From positions 744,001-808,000 of the forward strand of contig NZ_JAPEPT010000003.1 of the NCBI RefSeq assembly GCF_026339995.1: 64,000 bases of DNA, written 5' to 3'. The position numbers were made by a program, and so were the translations under genes. The notes beneath the pieces are model-generated. The model had not been told where the DNA came from, made no database searches, and saw only the letters and a program-made list of their open reading frames with translations. Numbering within the stretch: position 1 is the first letter of the stretch; each line of letters begins with the position of its first letter. Source of the stretch: Streptomyces sp. NBC_01481. Its GTDB lineage: Bacteria; Actinomycetota; Actinomycetes; Streptomycetales; Streptomycetaceae. Positions 34,506-42,863 of this stretch are shown here, in pieces.

Positions 34506-36482
34506 ATGCCGATACGCGCGCGGGGCACCCGCTTGACGTGCAGATCGCTGGTGGTGGCGGCTTCGGCCGCCCTGATGGCCATGACCCTGGCCCCGACGGG
34601 CGCCCAGAGCACGCCCTTGCGGGAGAGCAGGCCCGTCTACTCGTACGAGAACGCGATACGCGAGTCGGTGTGGGTGGACACGCGTTTCGACGGTGACGGA
34701 GACGGCCGGACCGACCGCGTCGCCGTGGACATCGTCCGGCCGCGGGAGCCTGCCCAGCAGGGCCGGAAGATTCCCGTGATCATGGACGCGAGTCCGTACT
34801 ACTCCTGCTGCGGACGCGGCAACGAGAGCCAGAAGAAGACTTACGACGCGAACGGCAACGTCGTACAGATGCCGCTCTACTACGACAACTTCTTCGTCCC
34901 GCGCGGCTACGCCTTCGTCGGCGTCGACCTGGCCGGAACCAACCGCTCCGACGGCTGCGTCGATGTCGGCGGCCGCTCCGACGTCCAGTCTGCGAAGGCC
35001 GTCGTCGACTGGCTGAACGGCCGGGCACGCGGCTACACCACCCGCACCGGCAGTGAACCCGCCCGGGCCGGCTGGACCACCGGCGACACCGGGATGATCG
35101 GCAAGAGCTACGACGGCACCATCGCCAACGGGGTCGCGGCGACGGGGGTCGAGGGGCTGAAGACGATCGTCCCGATCGCCGCCATCTCCTCCTGGTACGA
35201 CTACTACTTCGCCAAGGGCGCCCCGCTCTACGACTCCGGACCCGAATGGCTCTCCGACTATGTCGAGAGCCCCGAGGCCCGCGCCCGCTGCCAGGCAGTC
35301 CAGAAGCGGCTGGTCGACGAGGCCCCGCGCACCGGTGACCTGACCCGGCTGTGGAGCGAGCGCGACTACGTCCGCACCGCTGACAACGTCCGCGCCAGCG
35401 TCTTGGCGGTCCACGGCATGCAGGACCTCAACGTACGCAGCAAGCACTTCGGCCAGTGGTGGGACGCCCTCGCCGACCGGGGCGTGGAGCGCAAGGTCTG
35501 GCTCTCGCAGACCGGGCACGTCGACCCGTTCGACTTCCGCCGGGCCGAGTGGACCAGGACCCTGCACCGCTGGTTCGACCACTACCTCCTCGGCTACGAC
35601 AACGGCATCGACCGCGAGCCGATGGCCGACATCGAGCGCGCCCCCGACCAGTGGTCCACCGACCGCGTCTGGCCGCCCCGGGCCACCGGCACCACCAGCC
35701 TCCGGCCGGGCAAGGGCACTGCGGCAGGCGTCGGCACCCTCGCGCTGACCCCCGCACGTCCGGGCGCGACCGAGACGTTCACCGACGACCGGACGCTGGA
35801 CGAGACCGACTGGGCCGCGGCGATCGGCACGTCGACGCCCGCCAAGGCCGGATTCCTCACCAAGCCGCTCGGCCGCGATCTGCGGATCTCCGGCTCCTCC
35901 AAGGTGACGATCACCGCGACCCCGTCCACCACCAGTGCCCATCTCTCCGCGGTCCTCGTCGACCTGGGTCCCGACACCATCCGCGACTACGCGGCGGCGG
36001 GCGAGGGGATCACCACTCTCACCGACCGCACCTGCTGGGGAGCGAGCACGCCGGGCGACAGCCCCTGCTTCAAGGAGACCAAGGCGCGCACTGCCGCCGT
36101 CGATTACACGGTGTTCAGCCGAGGCTGGGCCGATCTGGGCAACTACGCCTCCGACGCCAAGGGCCGCCCGCTGACCCCCGGCACGGCGTACACCATCACT
36201 CTCGACCTGCATGCCAGTGACCATGTCGTCCCGGCCGGGCACCGGCTCGCGCTGATCGTCGGAGGCACGGACAGGGATCTGATCGACCCGCCCGCGAGCA
36301 CTCCGACGCTCACCCTCGATCTGGCCCGCACCTCGGCGAAGCTGCCGATCGTCGGCGGGGCCCCCGCCTTCGTACGCGCCACCGCGGGCTCCACGGCGTC
36401 CGCCGCCCCGAGCGAGTCGCGCCTGAGCGGTGTGGCCGAGCCGCGCAGGATCCGTCCGATCCCGGGAGGCAGCGGCCGATGA
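34506..36482 (+). CDS. Secreted Xaa-Pro dipeptidyl-peptidase (S15 family)
   Basis: 658 residues from ATG 34506. A signal peptide (about 34 residues) is followed by an alpha/beta-hydrolase domain with catalytic Ser201 in GKSYDGT, Asp307 in HGMQDLN and His338 in TGHVDPFD. The C-terminal jelly-roll domain begins near residue 420. This is the PepX-C/S15 architecture. The enzyme removes X-Pro dipeptides from peptide N-termini. Its stop overlaps the ATG of the M14 carboxypeptidase, so both are translated together, probably for degradation of extracellular peptides. Confidence 0.92.
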   Translation: MPIRARGTRLTCRSLVVAASAALMAMTLAPTGAQSTPLRESRPVYSYENAIRESVWVDTRFDGDGDGRTDRVAVDIVRPREPAQQGRKIPVIMDASPYYSCCGRGNESQKKTYDANGNVVQMPLYYDNFFVPRGYAFVGVDLAGTNRSDGCVDVGGRSDVQSAKAVVDWLNGRARGYTTRTGSEPARAGWTTGDTGMIGKSYDGTIANGVAATGVEGLKTIVPIAAISSWYDYYFAKGAPLYDSGPEWLSDYVESPEARARCQAVQKRLVDEAPRTGDLTRLWSERDYVRTADNVRASVLAVHGMQDLNVRSKHFGQWWDALADRGVERKVWLSQTGHVDPFDFRRAEWTRTLHRWFDHYLLGYDNGIDREPMADIERAPDQWSTDRVWPPRATGTTSLRPGKGTAAGVGTLALTPARPGATETFTDDRTLDETDWAAAIGTSTPAKAGFLTKPLGRDLRISGSSKVTITATPSTTSAHLSAVLVDLGPDTIRDYAAAGEGITTLTDRTCWGASTPGDSPCFKETKARTAAVDYTVFSRGWADLGNYASDAKGRPLTPGTAYTITLDLHASDHVVPAGHRLALIVGGTDRDLIDPPASTPTLTLDLARTSAKLPIVGGAPAFVRATAGSTASAAPSESRLSGVAEPRRIRPIPGGSGR

Positions 36483-37759
36483 TCTCCCGTGCCCGCACCC
36501 TGGCCCTCACGGTCACGGCCGCCGCGCTCGCGCTGCCGTTCGTCTCCGCCCCGGCCGAGGCGGCGCACAGCGTGCCGCGCACCGGCTTCGAGACCAGCAA
36601 GGGCGCGCGCTGGACCGGGCAGCCCGAGGAACAGACCTTCCTCGCCGCCGTCGACCGGGGCAGCGACCGGGTCTCGGTCGGCCGGATCGGTACGACGAAA
36701 CAGGGCCGACCGCTCCAGCTCGTACGGATCGGCTCCCGGCACACGCCGACCACCGTGCTGCTGATCTGCACGCAGCACGGGGACGAGCCCTCGGGCCGGG
36801 AGGCCTGTCTGACCACGATCCGCGATCTCGCGTACGCAAGGGACCGCGACACCCGCAGACTGCTGTCCCGTACGAGGATCCTCGTCGTCCCCACCGCCAA
36901 CCCGGACGGACGGGCCGCCGACACCCGCGAGAACTCCGACGGCCTGGACATCAACCGCGACCACATCGCCCTGAAGTCCGTCGAGGCGCGGGCGATGGCC
37001 GCGGTGATCCGGGACCAACGCCCGGATGTGGTCTACGACTTGCACGAGTACGGCGCGACCCCTCCGTACTACGACAAGGACCTGTTCGACCTCTGGCCGC
37101 GCAATCTGAACACCGACGCCAAGGTCCACGAGGAGTCGCAGACGCTCTCGCGGGACTATGTCCGCCCGGCCGCACACGACGGCGGCTTCAGTACGGGCAC
37201 CTACGGCATCTGGACCGACCCGGTCACCGGCGACCCCGTCAAACAGACCGCGGGCGACGGCCAGGAGCGCATCCTGCGCAATGCCTCGGGCGTCAAGAAC
37301 GCACTGGGACTGCTCATCGAGAGCCGCGTCGATCCCATGACACCCGAGGAGAAGGCCGATCCCGCGCTGAACAACCGCCGCCGTGTCACCAGCCAACTGG
37401 ACGCCCTGGGCGGACTGTTGGCCTTCGCCGACGAACGACGTGGCCGGATCGGGGCGGTGACGGCGGGGGCCAGGCTGGCCGGATTCAAGGACCGCGGGCC
37501 GGTCTATCTGGGCGGCGCCGACAACGATCCGGCGACCCCCGAGGAGACCCTCGTTGACCCGCCCTGTGGCTACCGCCTCGACGGCGCGCAGTACGCGGAC
37601 GTCAAGGACGAACTGGCCCTGCACGGCGTCGCGTCGAGACCGGACGGCGACGGGGCGTTCGTACCGCTGCGGCAGGCGCAGCGCGAGCTGATCCCGCTGC
37701 TGCTCGATTCCCGTGCGACATATCACCTCACATCCGGGCTGGCGGTGGCCACGTGCTGA
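36479..37759 (+). CDS. Secreted M14 zinc carboxypeptidase
   Basis: 426 residues; the start overlaps the previous stop (ATGA). A signal peptide of about 28 residues ends in APAEAAH. The first two zinc ligands are His100 and Glu103 in CTQHGDEPSG. The arginine/substrate region is LDINRDHIALKS, and the third zinc ligand is the His in VYDLHEYG. The catalytic Glu expected near the C-terminus of the domain lies in ALGLLIESR. It releases C-terminal residues from peptides. Together with M1 and S15 enzymes it forms a set able to strip peptides from both ends. Confidence 0.9.
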   Translation: MISRARTLALTVTAAALALPFVSAPAEAAHSVPRTGFETSKGARWTGQPEEQTFLAAVDRGSDRVSVGRIGTTKQGRPLQLVRIGSRHTPTTVLLICTQHGDEPSGREACLTTIRDLAYARDRDTRRLLSRTRILVVPTANPDGRAADTRENSDGLDINRDHIALKSVEARAMAAVIRDQRPDVVYDLHEYGATPPYYDKDLFDLWPRNLNTDAKVHEESQTLSRDYVRPAAHDGGFSTGTYGIWTDPVTGDPVKQTAGDGQERILRNASGVKNALGLLIESRVDPMTPEEKADPALNNRRRVTSQLDALGGLLAFADERRGRIGAVTAGARLAGFKDRGPVYLGGADNDPATPEETLVDPPCGYRLDGAQYADVKDELALHGVASRPDGDGAFVPLRQAQRELIPLLLDSRATYHLTSGLAVATC

Positions 37760-37768
37760 GGCCGGTTG

Positions 37769-37786
37769 ATCAGCCGGGCGGCTGAT
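37769..37786. terminator. Short hairpin after the carboxypeptidase gene
   Basis: ATCAGCC-(4 nt)-GGCTGAT, a 7-bp stem just after the stop. It works with the stronger stem at 37807. Confidence 0.4.
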
Positions 37787-37806
37787 GCCAAGCGGTCTCA
37801 TATCGA

Positions 37807-37841
37807 CATCGCCGCCCCGGGACACTTCGGGGCGGGCGATG
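37807..37841. terminator. Bidirectional hairpin between carboxypeptidase and DAAO genes
   Basis: CATCGCCGCCCCG (37807-37819) pairs with CGGGGCGGGCGATG (37828-37841), a 13-bp stem with one bulged G, between convergent genes. Confidence 0.7.
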
Positions 37842-37862
37842 CGGCTGTGCGCCCCACTCCGG

Positions 37863-38819
37863 TCACCGTGCGGCCAGCGCCGCCGCAGACTCCGCGCAAC
37901 CCCAGGCGACCGTCACTCCGGCGCCGCCGTGGCCGTAGTTGTGGACAAGCAGCCTGCCACCGGGCAGTTCCTCGGCCTCGATACGCACGCCGCTCGTCCG
38001 CACCGGCCGCAGCCCCGCCCGGTGTCCGAGGATCCGTGCCCCCGCGATCTGCGGGCGAATGCGCGCACACCGCTCCACGATCCCCTCGGCCGTCGCCGGA
38101 TCCGGCGTGAGCCGCCAGTCGTCCTCCTCCGCCGTGCCGCCCAGAATCAGCCGGCCCGGCTGAGGGAAGAAATACGTCGTCTTCGCGGACGCGTGGTCGG
38201 CCGCGGTGAACCACTCCTCGATGCCCGGATTCTCCACCAGCACCAACTGCCCGCGTACGGACCTCAGCCGGGCGTCCCCGACCAGCTCGCGCGCGCCGAG
38301 CCCCGCGCAGTTGACCACGACCCGCGCCCGGTCCGAGGCCTCGGCCAGAGTCTTCACCGTACGCGTCACGAGCGTGCCGCCCGCGGTCTCCAACCGCCGT
38401 CGCAGCCAGCCCAGATGAACCGGCATGTCGATCAGCGGAAGCCTGGCCCACAGCCCGTTCCCGTACCCCTCGGGCAACTCGTCGGCGCGCGCCTCGCGCA
38501 GGCCCGCCACCTCGGCGGCCCACGGTCCCAGACCCGACAGCCGCTCATGGGCGTGCACGCCCGCGACCAGGCGCACGCCCGTCTCCTCCGGGTCGCCCGC
38601 CAGCTGCTCGTACACCCGCAGCGAGGCGAGCGACCATGCGCCGACGGACTCCAGCGGCTCGACGCGGTACGGCCACCACAACGCGCCCGCCATAGCCGAT
38701 GTCGTCTCCTGCGGCGCGTCCCGCGTCCACACCTGTACGCGGCGGCCACTCTCCGCAAGCACGATCGCCGTTGTCAGCCCTATGACCCCGCCACCCACCA
38801 CCAACACGTCGCCGCTCAT
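37863..38819 (-). CDS. D-amino-acid oxidase family FAD-dependent oxidoreductase
   Basis: 318 residues. FAD motif DVLVVGGGVIGLTTAIVLAESG at the N-terminus, then TSAMAGALWWPYRVEP (typical of DAAO) and RGQLVLVENPG. The C-terminal LLVHNYGHGGAGVTVAWG carries the active-site segment. The substrate-binding Arg is expected in the AGLRPVRTSGVRIE block. It would oxidise D-amino acids to keto acids, ammonia and H2O2. The position beside secreted peptidases is suggestive of peptide or D-amino-acid turnover but no more than that. Confidence 0.88.
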   Translation of the reverse strand: MSGDVLVVGGGVIGLTTAIVLAESGRRVQVWTRDAPQETTSAMAGALWWPYRVEPLESVGAWSLASLRVYEQLAGDPEETGVRLVAGVHAHERLSGLGPWAAEVAGLREARADELPEGYGNGLWARLPLIDMPVHLGWLRRRLETAGGTLVTRTVKTLAEASDRARVVVNCAGLGARELVGDARLRSVRGQLVLVENPGIEEWFTAADHASAKTTYFFPQPGRLILGGTAEEDDWRLTPDPATAEGIVERCARIRPQIAGARILGHRAGLRPVRTSGVRIEAEELPGGRLLVHNYGHGGAGVTVAWGCAESAAALAAR

Positions 38820-38884
38820 GACGGGACCGTACCCAATGGCGGGCGCCGTGCTCAGAACGGGTCATAGGTGGGGATACTCAGGAC

Positions 38885-39913
38885 ATGTCTGCCGTGTACG
38901 CGACTTTCGAGCTGTCGCCGGCGACGCGGGTCGGGGGAGTCCTCGCGGATGGTGGCCACCAAGTGCACCGGGACTTCATGGACTTCATCGTCGACGGGCG
39001 GCCGCTGCTGTTCCAGCTCAGCGACCTCGACGCCGTCTCTCCGCTGGCCTCCGACGTGCCCCCGGCAATATTCACGGCCCAGCTGCGCACTCTGCTGCTC
39101 GAAGCGCCGGCGCCGCTGGCGGACGGGCGCTGTGTGATCTACGGCTGCCCCGAGTGCGAGAGCATCGAGTGCGGCGCGGTGACCGCCGTCATCGAGCGCG
39201 ACGGTGACGACGTCGTATGGCGGGACTTCGCCTGGCAGACGTCCGAGGCGGCGGACCTGGAACTCAACGGCTACCGCGGGACAGGGCCGTTCCGCTTCCG
39301 CGGCGAGGCGTACCGCGCGGAGCTCGAACGCCTGCTGCCGGACGGCGACGCCGCGCCGCCCCCGCGCCGCCGGGTCCTGCTCATCGGCGCGCGCGTCGAC
39401 GTACTGGCCAAGCTGGCCGCCGCCCTGCGGACCATCGGCATCGGCGCGGACATCACCCAGGACGCGACCGGGATCCACGCGGACGAGCTCCTCGGTTACG
39501 GCGCGGTCGCTTTCGGCCGCGCGGTCGGCGAGCCCGAACGCGCGGCGGTGCGGGCGGCGTTCGAGGCGGCGGGCGCGGACATGGCGTACGTGGACGGACT
39601 CGCCCCCATCATTCCGTTGCTGGTCGCCCAGATAGAACACGCGCTGGACCGCAGCCCGCCGGAACGCCGGAGGCTGATCAGCCTGACGGCGTCGGCGGGG
39701 GTGGCACAGGTGGAGGTGACCTCGACGTGCCGGGTACAGCTGGTCGCGTACCGCCTGGACCGGCTGTACCGCACACACACGAGGGAGGTGTTCGACGGGG
39801 TGCTGGACCCGGGCGAGCACCGGATTCCGGTGGATGGGCGGGCGGTGCGGGGGCGGTCGTTCCTGGTGGGGCGGACGATGGGGGGCGTGGTGGTGGCGCA
39901 GGTGGTGGGGTGA
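38885..39913 (+). CDS. Conserved hypothetical protein, Cys-containing two-part architecture
   Basis: 342 residues, no recognised catalytic family. The N-terminal part (about 1-150) has a Cys motif, CVIYGCPECESIECGAV, with four Cys in a compact block; it could be a metal-binding or redox site. The middle part (about 155-235) resembles a Rossmann-like segment (RRVLLIGARVDVLAKLAAAL). The C-terminal part contains VEVTSTCRVQLVAYRLDRLYRT. Similar streptomycete genes are sometimes labelled oxidoreductase without evidence. It is the last core-type gene before the accessory patch. Function unknown. Confidence 0.75.
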   Translation: MSAVYATFELSPATRVGGVLADGGHQVHRDFMDFIVDGRPLLFQLSDLDAVSPLASDVPPAIFTAQLRTLLLEAPAPLADGRCVIYGCPECESIECGAVTAVIERDGDDVVWRDFAWQTSEAADLELNGYRGTGPFRFRGEAYRAELERLLPDGDAAPPPRRRVLLIGARVDVLAKLAAALRTIGIGADITQDATGIHADELLGYGAVAFGRAVGEPERAAVRAAFEAAGADMAYVDGLAPIIPLLVAQIEHALDRSPPERRRLISLTASAGVAQVEVTSTCRVQLVAYRLDRLYRTHTREVFDGVLDPGEHRIPVDGRAVRGRSFLVGRTMGGVVVAQVVG

Positions 39914-40004
39914 GGGGGGGCTCCCGGCGCCGCATCACTGCGCCACGAAGCTCGCGCCGCTGGGTGTGGGGCGGCCGGCCCTCGCACACACCTTCCCCCG
40001 CGGC

Positions 40005-40396
40005 TCGTAGGGTCTGCGCGGACTCCACCACGGCACGGGCTCATCAGGACGCGGCCGGCATACGGGTCAGTGAGGAGACCCTGGCCGCACTCGAGGAGGC
40101 GGCCTCGCTCAAGGGGGAGCAAGGTGCGGGTAGGCCTGCCCGCCGGCCGTCCCCGCACCCGCCGCCAACCGCAGGAAGAAGGGCAGTCGGGGCGGCCGCC
40201 ACATCACCCACGACACCGACCTCTACCGCGACCGCAACACCGTCGAGCGAGCCATCAACAGGATGAAGGCCTGAACAGGATGAAGGCCTGGCGAGGCATC
40301 GCCACCCGCTACGACAAAACGCCCGAGAGCTACCTCGCCGGGCTCCCTCTCCGCGCAGCGACGATCTGGATCGCCAGCCTCCTGCAAGCCTGTTGA
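40005..40396 (+). pseudogene. IS5-type DDE transposase remnant, internally deleted and frameshifted
   Basis: Three fragments in changing frames match an IS5-family transposase: ADSTTARAHQDAAG (catalytic-Asp region), KVRVGLPAGRPRTR, and GGRHITHDTDLYRDRNTVERAINRMKA. After a 17-bp tandem duplication the frame shifts again to AWRGIATRYDKTPESYLAGL and the C-terminus at 40396. Large internal parts are missing, so it cannot be active. Its last codons and the following IS end (to 40416) are repeated at 42808-42860. Confidence 0.8.
40257..40290. repeat. 17-bp tandem duplication inside the transposase remnant
   Basis: AACAGGATGAAGGCCTG occurs at 40257-40273 and again at 40274-40290 without a mismatch. 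It breaks the transposase frame with a TGA in the first reading. Confidence 0.9.
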
Positions 40397-40416
40397 TCAC
40401 AACTCAAGACAGCCCC
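40364..40416 (+). repeat. IS-end direct repeat, left copy
   Basis: 53 bp covering the transposase's last codons and the IS terminus. It matches 42808-42860 at 50 of 53 positions in the same orientation. It contains the stop codon of the flanking monooxygenase gene. Confidence 0.85.
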
Positions 40417-42017
40417 GGGCTGCCCAGCGTGGCCAGGTAGTCGAGTATGGCCCCGGTGGCGTCCGCCGGTGCGGTCAGCGCGACGTGCCCGTCGGGGCGG
40501 ACCAGCACCACGGCGTCCCCGGTGACTCCGTACGCCCTGCGCGCATGCCCCTCATGGTCGCTCAGCCCGTCGGGGACGTCCGCAATGAGACACGGCTGCA
40601 CGGTGTCGCCGTACTTCGCCGCGGTGATCCGCAGGACGCCGGCGGTGCCCGCCCCGAAGCCGAGCAGGGTGAAGTGCGGTCGGGCGAAGAAGTCGAAGAG
40701 CCGGATGACCGCGCCACCGGCATCCAGGCAGGGGGCGTCGGGAGCGCGGTCGCCGGCCCTCAGCAGGCCGTCGTCCCTCGCACGTTCGCCACCGGCGCCT
40801 TCACCACCGCCCACTGCGTCTTCGCTCCCCCGACCGTCGAGCTCGAGGGCGAGTGAACTCCAGCGGTAACCGAGCCCGAGGGCCAGGGTCTCCGGCCTGA
40901 TCACGTCCTCGGTCCCGCGTCCGGCCTCCTTGACATTCTGCTGGACGCTGCGCCACCGCTCACCGCTGGTGTCCAGCGTCCAGGTGGCGATAGGCAGCCG
41001 CTCCTCCTCATAGGTGTCGAGCAGGGCGGGACCTGCCGTCCCCGCGACCACCATGGCGAGCTTCCACCCGAGGTTGACGGCGTCCTGAACACCCGTGTTC
41101 ATCCCGAGGCCGCCCGCGATTGAGTGAACGTGCGCGGCGTCGCCGGCCAGCAGAACCCGGCCGACCCGGTAGCGGTCGGCCATGCGCTCGTTGACCCGGA
41201 ACGTCGAGATCCAGGTCGGGTTCGCCAGCCGTATGCCCGGCATTCCCGAGTGCCGGTCGAAGATCCGCTGGAAGGTCTCCAGCGACGGCGCGACCGGTTG
41301 CCCCAGCTCATCGCGCTCCGGAAGCGCCTGGAGCTGGAAGGACCGCTCGCCCAGCGGGCAGAGCAGAATCGCACCATCCTCGTCTATCCACTGGTGCCAG
41401 TGGTCGCGGCTCAGCCCGTCGGCCTCGACGTCGCCGAGGATCATCGGCCGGTCTTCCTCCGTACGGCCGTCGAAGGTCACCTGCAGCGACTTGCGGATGG
41501 TGCTGCGCCCGCCGTCGCAGGCCACCAGATACTCCGCCGCTATCTGCTTCCCCGTGGCCGTGGTGGCGATCAGGCTCTCATCGGTCTGCTCGAACCCGGT
41601 CAGCTCGGTGCCGAGTTCGACGGTCACGCCCCGCTCCGCGAGCCGGGCCCGCAGGATCTTCTCGACCTGCCACTGGGCGATGAACAGCCCCCGTACGTAG
41701 GGAGCCGCCGGTGTCGGCACCAGCACGGCGAAGGGGTCCGTGTCGGTGACGATCTTGCCGTCGCGGTACTTGCGCAGCAGCAGGTCCGTACGTCCGCTGG
41801 CGAGCAGTTCGGGGAGGATGCCGAGGCTCTCTAACACCTCCAGGCTCCGGGGGTTGAGTGTCTTGCCGCGTGAACCGCTGTGGAACTCCGGGGACCTCTC
41901 GATGATCCGCACGGCCGTACCGCGTCGGGCCAGTTCACAGGCCAGGGTCAGTCCGGTCGGCCCTGCTCCCGCAATCAGTACGCCGGTCCTCTCGGTGGCC
42001 GCTTCGTTGCTGATCAT
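40404..42017 (-). CDS. FAD-dependent aromatic monooxygenase (group A flavoprotein hydroxylase)
   Basis: 537 residues from ATG 42017, with GAGG upstream. The N-terminal FAD motif is VLIAGAGPTGLTLACELARRG; the middle DG motif is LVACDGGRSTIRKSL; the GD motif is RVLLAGDAAHVHSIAGGLGMNTGVQDA. A thioredoxin-like C-terminal domain follows, as in PheA/TfdB, RdmE and rifampin-monooxygenase-type enzymes. It hydroxylates an aromatic or polyketide substrate using NAD(P)H. Its final codons (GSPGLS, stop) are read from the IS end. It is divergent from a TetR gene that probably controls it. The substrate, perhaps an antibiotic, is unknown. Confidence 0.88.
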   Translation of the reverse strand: MISNEAATERTGVLIAGAGPTGLTLACELARRGTAVRIIERSPEFHSGSRGKTLNPRSLEVLESLGILPELLASGRTDLLLRKYRDGKIVTDTDPFAVLVPTPAAPYVRGLFIAQWQVEKILRARLAERGVTVELGTELTGFEQTDESLIATTATGKQIAAEYLVACDGGRSTIRKSLQVTFDGRTEEDRPMILGDVEADGLSRDHWHQWIDEDGAILLCPLGERSFQLQALPERDELGQPVAPSLETFQRIFDRHSGMPGIRLANPTWISTFRVNERMADRYRVGRVLLAGDAAHVHSIAGGLGMNTGVQDAVNLGWKLAMVVAGTAGPALLDTYEEERLPIATWTLDTSGERWRSVQQNVKEAGRGTEDVIRPETLALGLGYRWSSLALELDGRGSEDAVGGGEGAGGERARDDGLLRAGDRAPDAPCLDAGGAVIRLFDFFARPHFTLLGFGAGTAGVLRITAAKYGDTVQPCLIADVPDGLSDHEGHARRAYGVTGDAVVLVRPDGHVALTAPADATGAILDYLATLGSPGLS

Positions 42018-42077
42018 CTCGCTGCCCTCTCCGCCGTCTCTGTAAGCACCATGAAAACGCAACTCGGTCATAAATGC

Positions 42078-42103
42078 AACCTGGTAACTTTAGAGACCAG
42101 GTT
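42078..42103. promoter_or_regulatory. Inverted-repeat operator between monooxygenase and tetR
   Basis: AACCTGGT (42078-42085) and ACCAGGTT (42096-42103), a perfect 8-bp inverted repeat with a 10-bp spacer, in the AT-richer divergent promoter region. Likely target of the adjacent TetR. Confidence 0.65.
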
Positions 42104-42125
42104 CAGATTTGTTAGGGTGTGCGAC

Positions 42126-42863
42126 ATGGACGATCGAGAGAGTCAGCGGCCCGGCCAGGGGCACGGCCGGAGCGAGGTGCCCCTGGCCGGGCTGCGGGAA
42201 CTCAAGAAGGAGCGCACCCGCCAGGCCATCTCCGCCACGGCGATCGAGATGTTCCTGGAGCGGTCCTTCGATCAGGTGTCCGTCGCCGAGATCGCCGCCG
42301 CGGCCGAGGTCTCCAAGCCGACGCTCTTCCGCTATTTCCCCAGCAAAGAAGACCTGGTGCTGCACCGCTTCGCCGACCACCAGGGCGAGTTCGCCCGGGT
42401 CGTGCGCGACCGGCTCCCCGGCGAAGCGCCCCTAACGGCACTCCACCGCCATGCCCGCGCCGCCCTGGACCGGCACGACCCTGTCACGGGCCTCGATGAC
42501 ACCCCGGATGTCATGGCCTTCCACGGGCTTGTGTACTCCGCCCCGAGTCTGGTCGCGCGCCTGAGGCAGTACACCGCCCACGACCAGGACGCGCTGGCGG
42601 ACGCCCTGTACGAAGCCGCCCCGGACACACCGCCGGGCGTGACCCCCCGAATCGCCGCCGCCCAGATCGTCACCGTGCACCAGCTTCTGGCCGAGACGAA
42701 CTGGCAGAAACTCTCGGCCGGCCGCAGCGCTGCCGAGGTCCACCCCGAGGCGGTGACAGACCTCGACCAAGCCTTTACCCTGCTGGTCGGCGGGCTGGCC
42801 GCCCACTATCTGGATCGCCAGCCTCCTGCAAGCCTGTTGACCAGAACTCAAGACAGTCCCTAG
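42126..42863 (+). CDS. TetR-family regulator with IS-derived C-terminus
   Basis: 245 residues from ATG 42126. The DNA-binding domain reads KKERTRQAISATAIEMFLERSFDQVSVAEIAAAA, followed by SKPTLFRYFPSKEDLV. The ligand domain is typical of actinobacterial regulators paired with monooxygenases. From about residue 229 the sequence (LDRQPPASLLTRTQDSP) is translated from the second copy of the IS end, so the original C-terminus was replaced. It most likely represses the divergent monooxygenase; an effector-bound release is inferred. Confidence 0.88.
   Translation: MDDRESQRPGQGHGRSEVPLAGLRELKKERTRQAISATAIEMFLERSFDQVSVAEIAAAAEVSKPTLFRYFPSKEDLVLHRFADHQGEFARVVRDRLPGEAPLTALHRHARAALDRHDPVTGLDDTPDVMAFHGLVYSAPSLVARLRQYTAHDQDALADALYEAAPDTPPGVTPRIAAAQIVTVHQLLAETNWQKLSAGRSAAEVHPEAVTDLDQAFTLLVGGLAAHYLDRQPPASLLTRTQDSP
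42808..42860 (+). repeat. IS-end direct repeat, right copy
   Basis: Same 53-bp sequence as 40364-40416 with three differences, in the same orientation, supplying the last codons of the tetR gene. No transposase precedes it. Confidence 0.85.
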
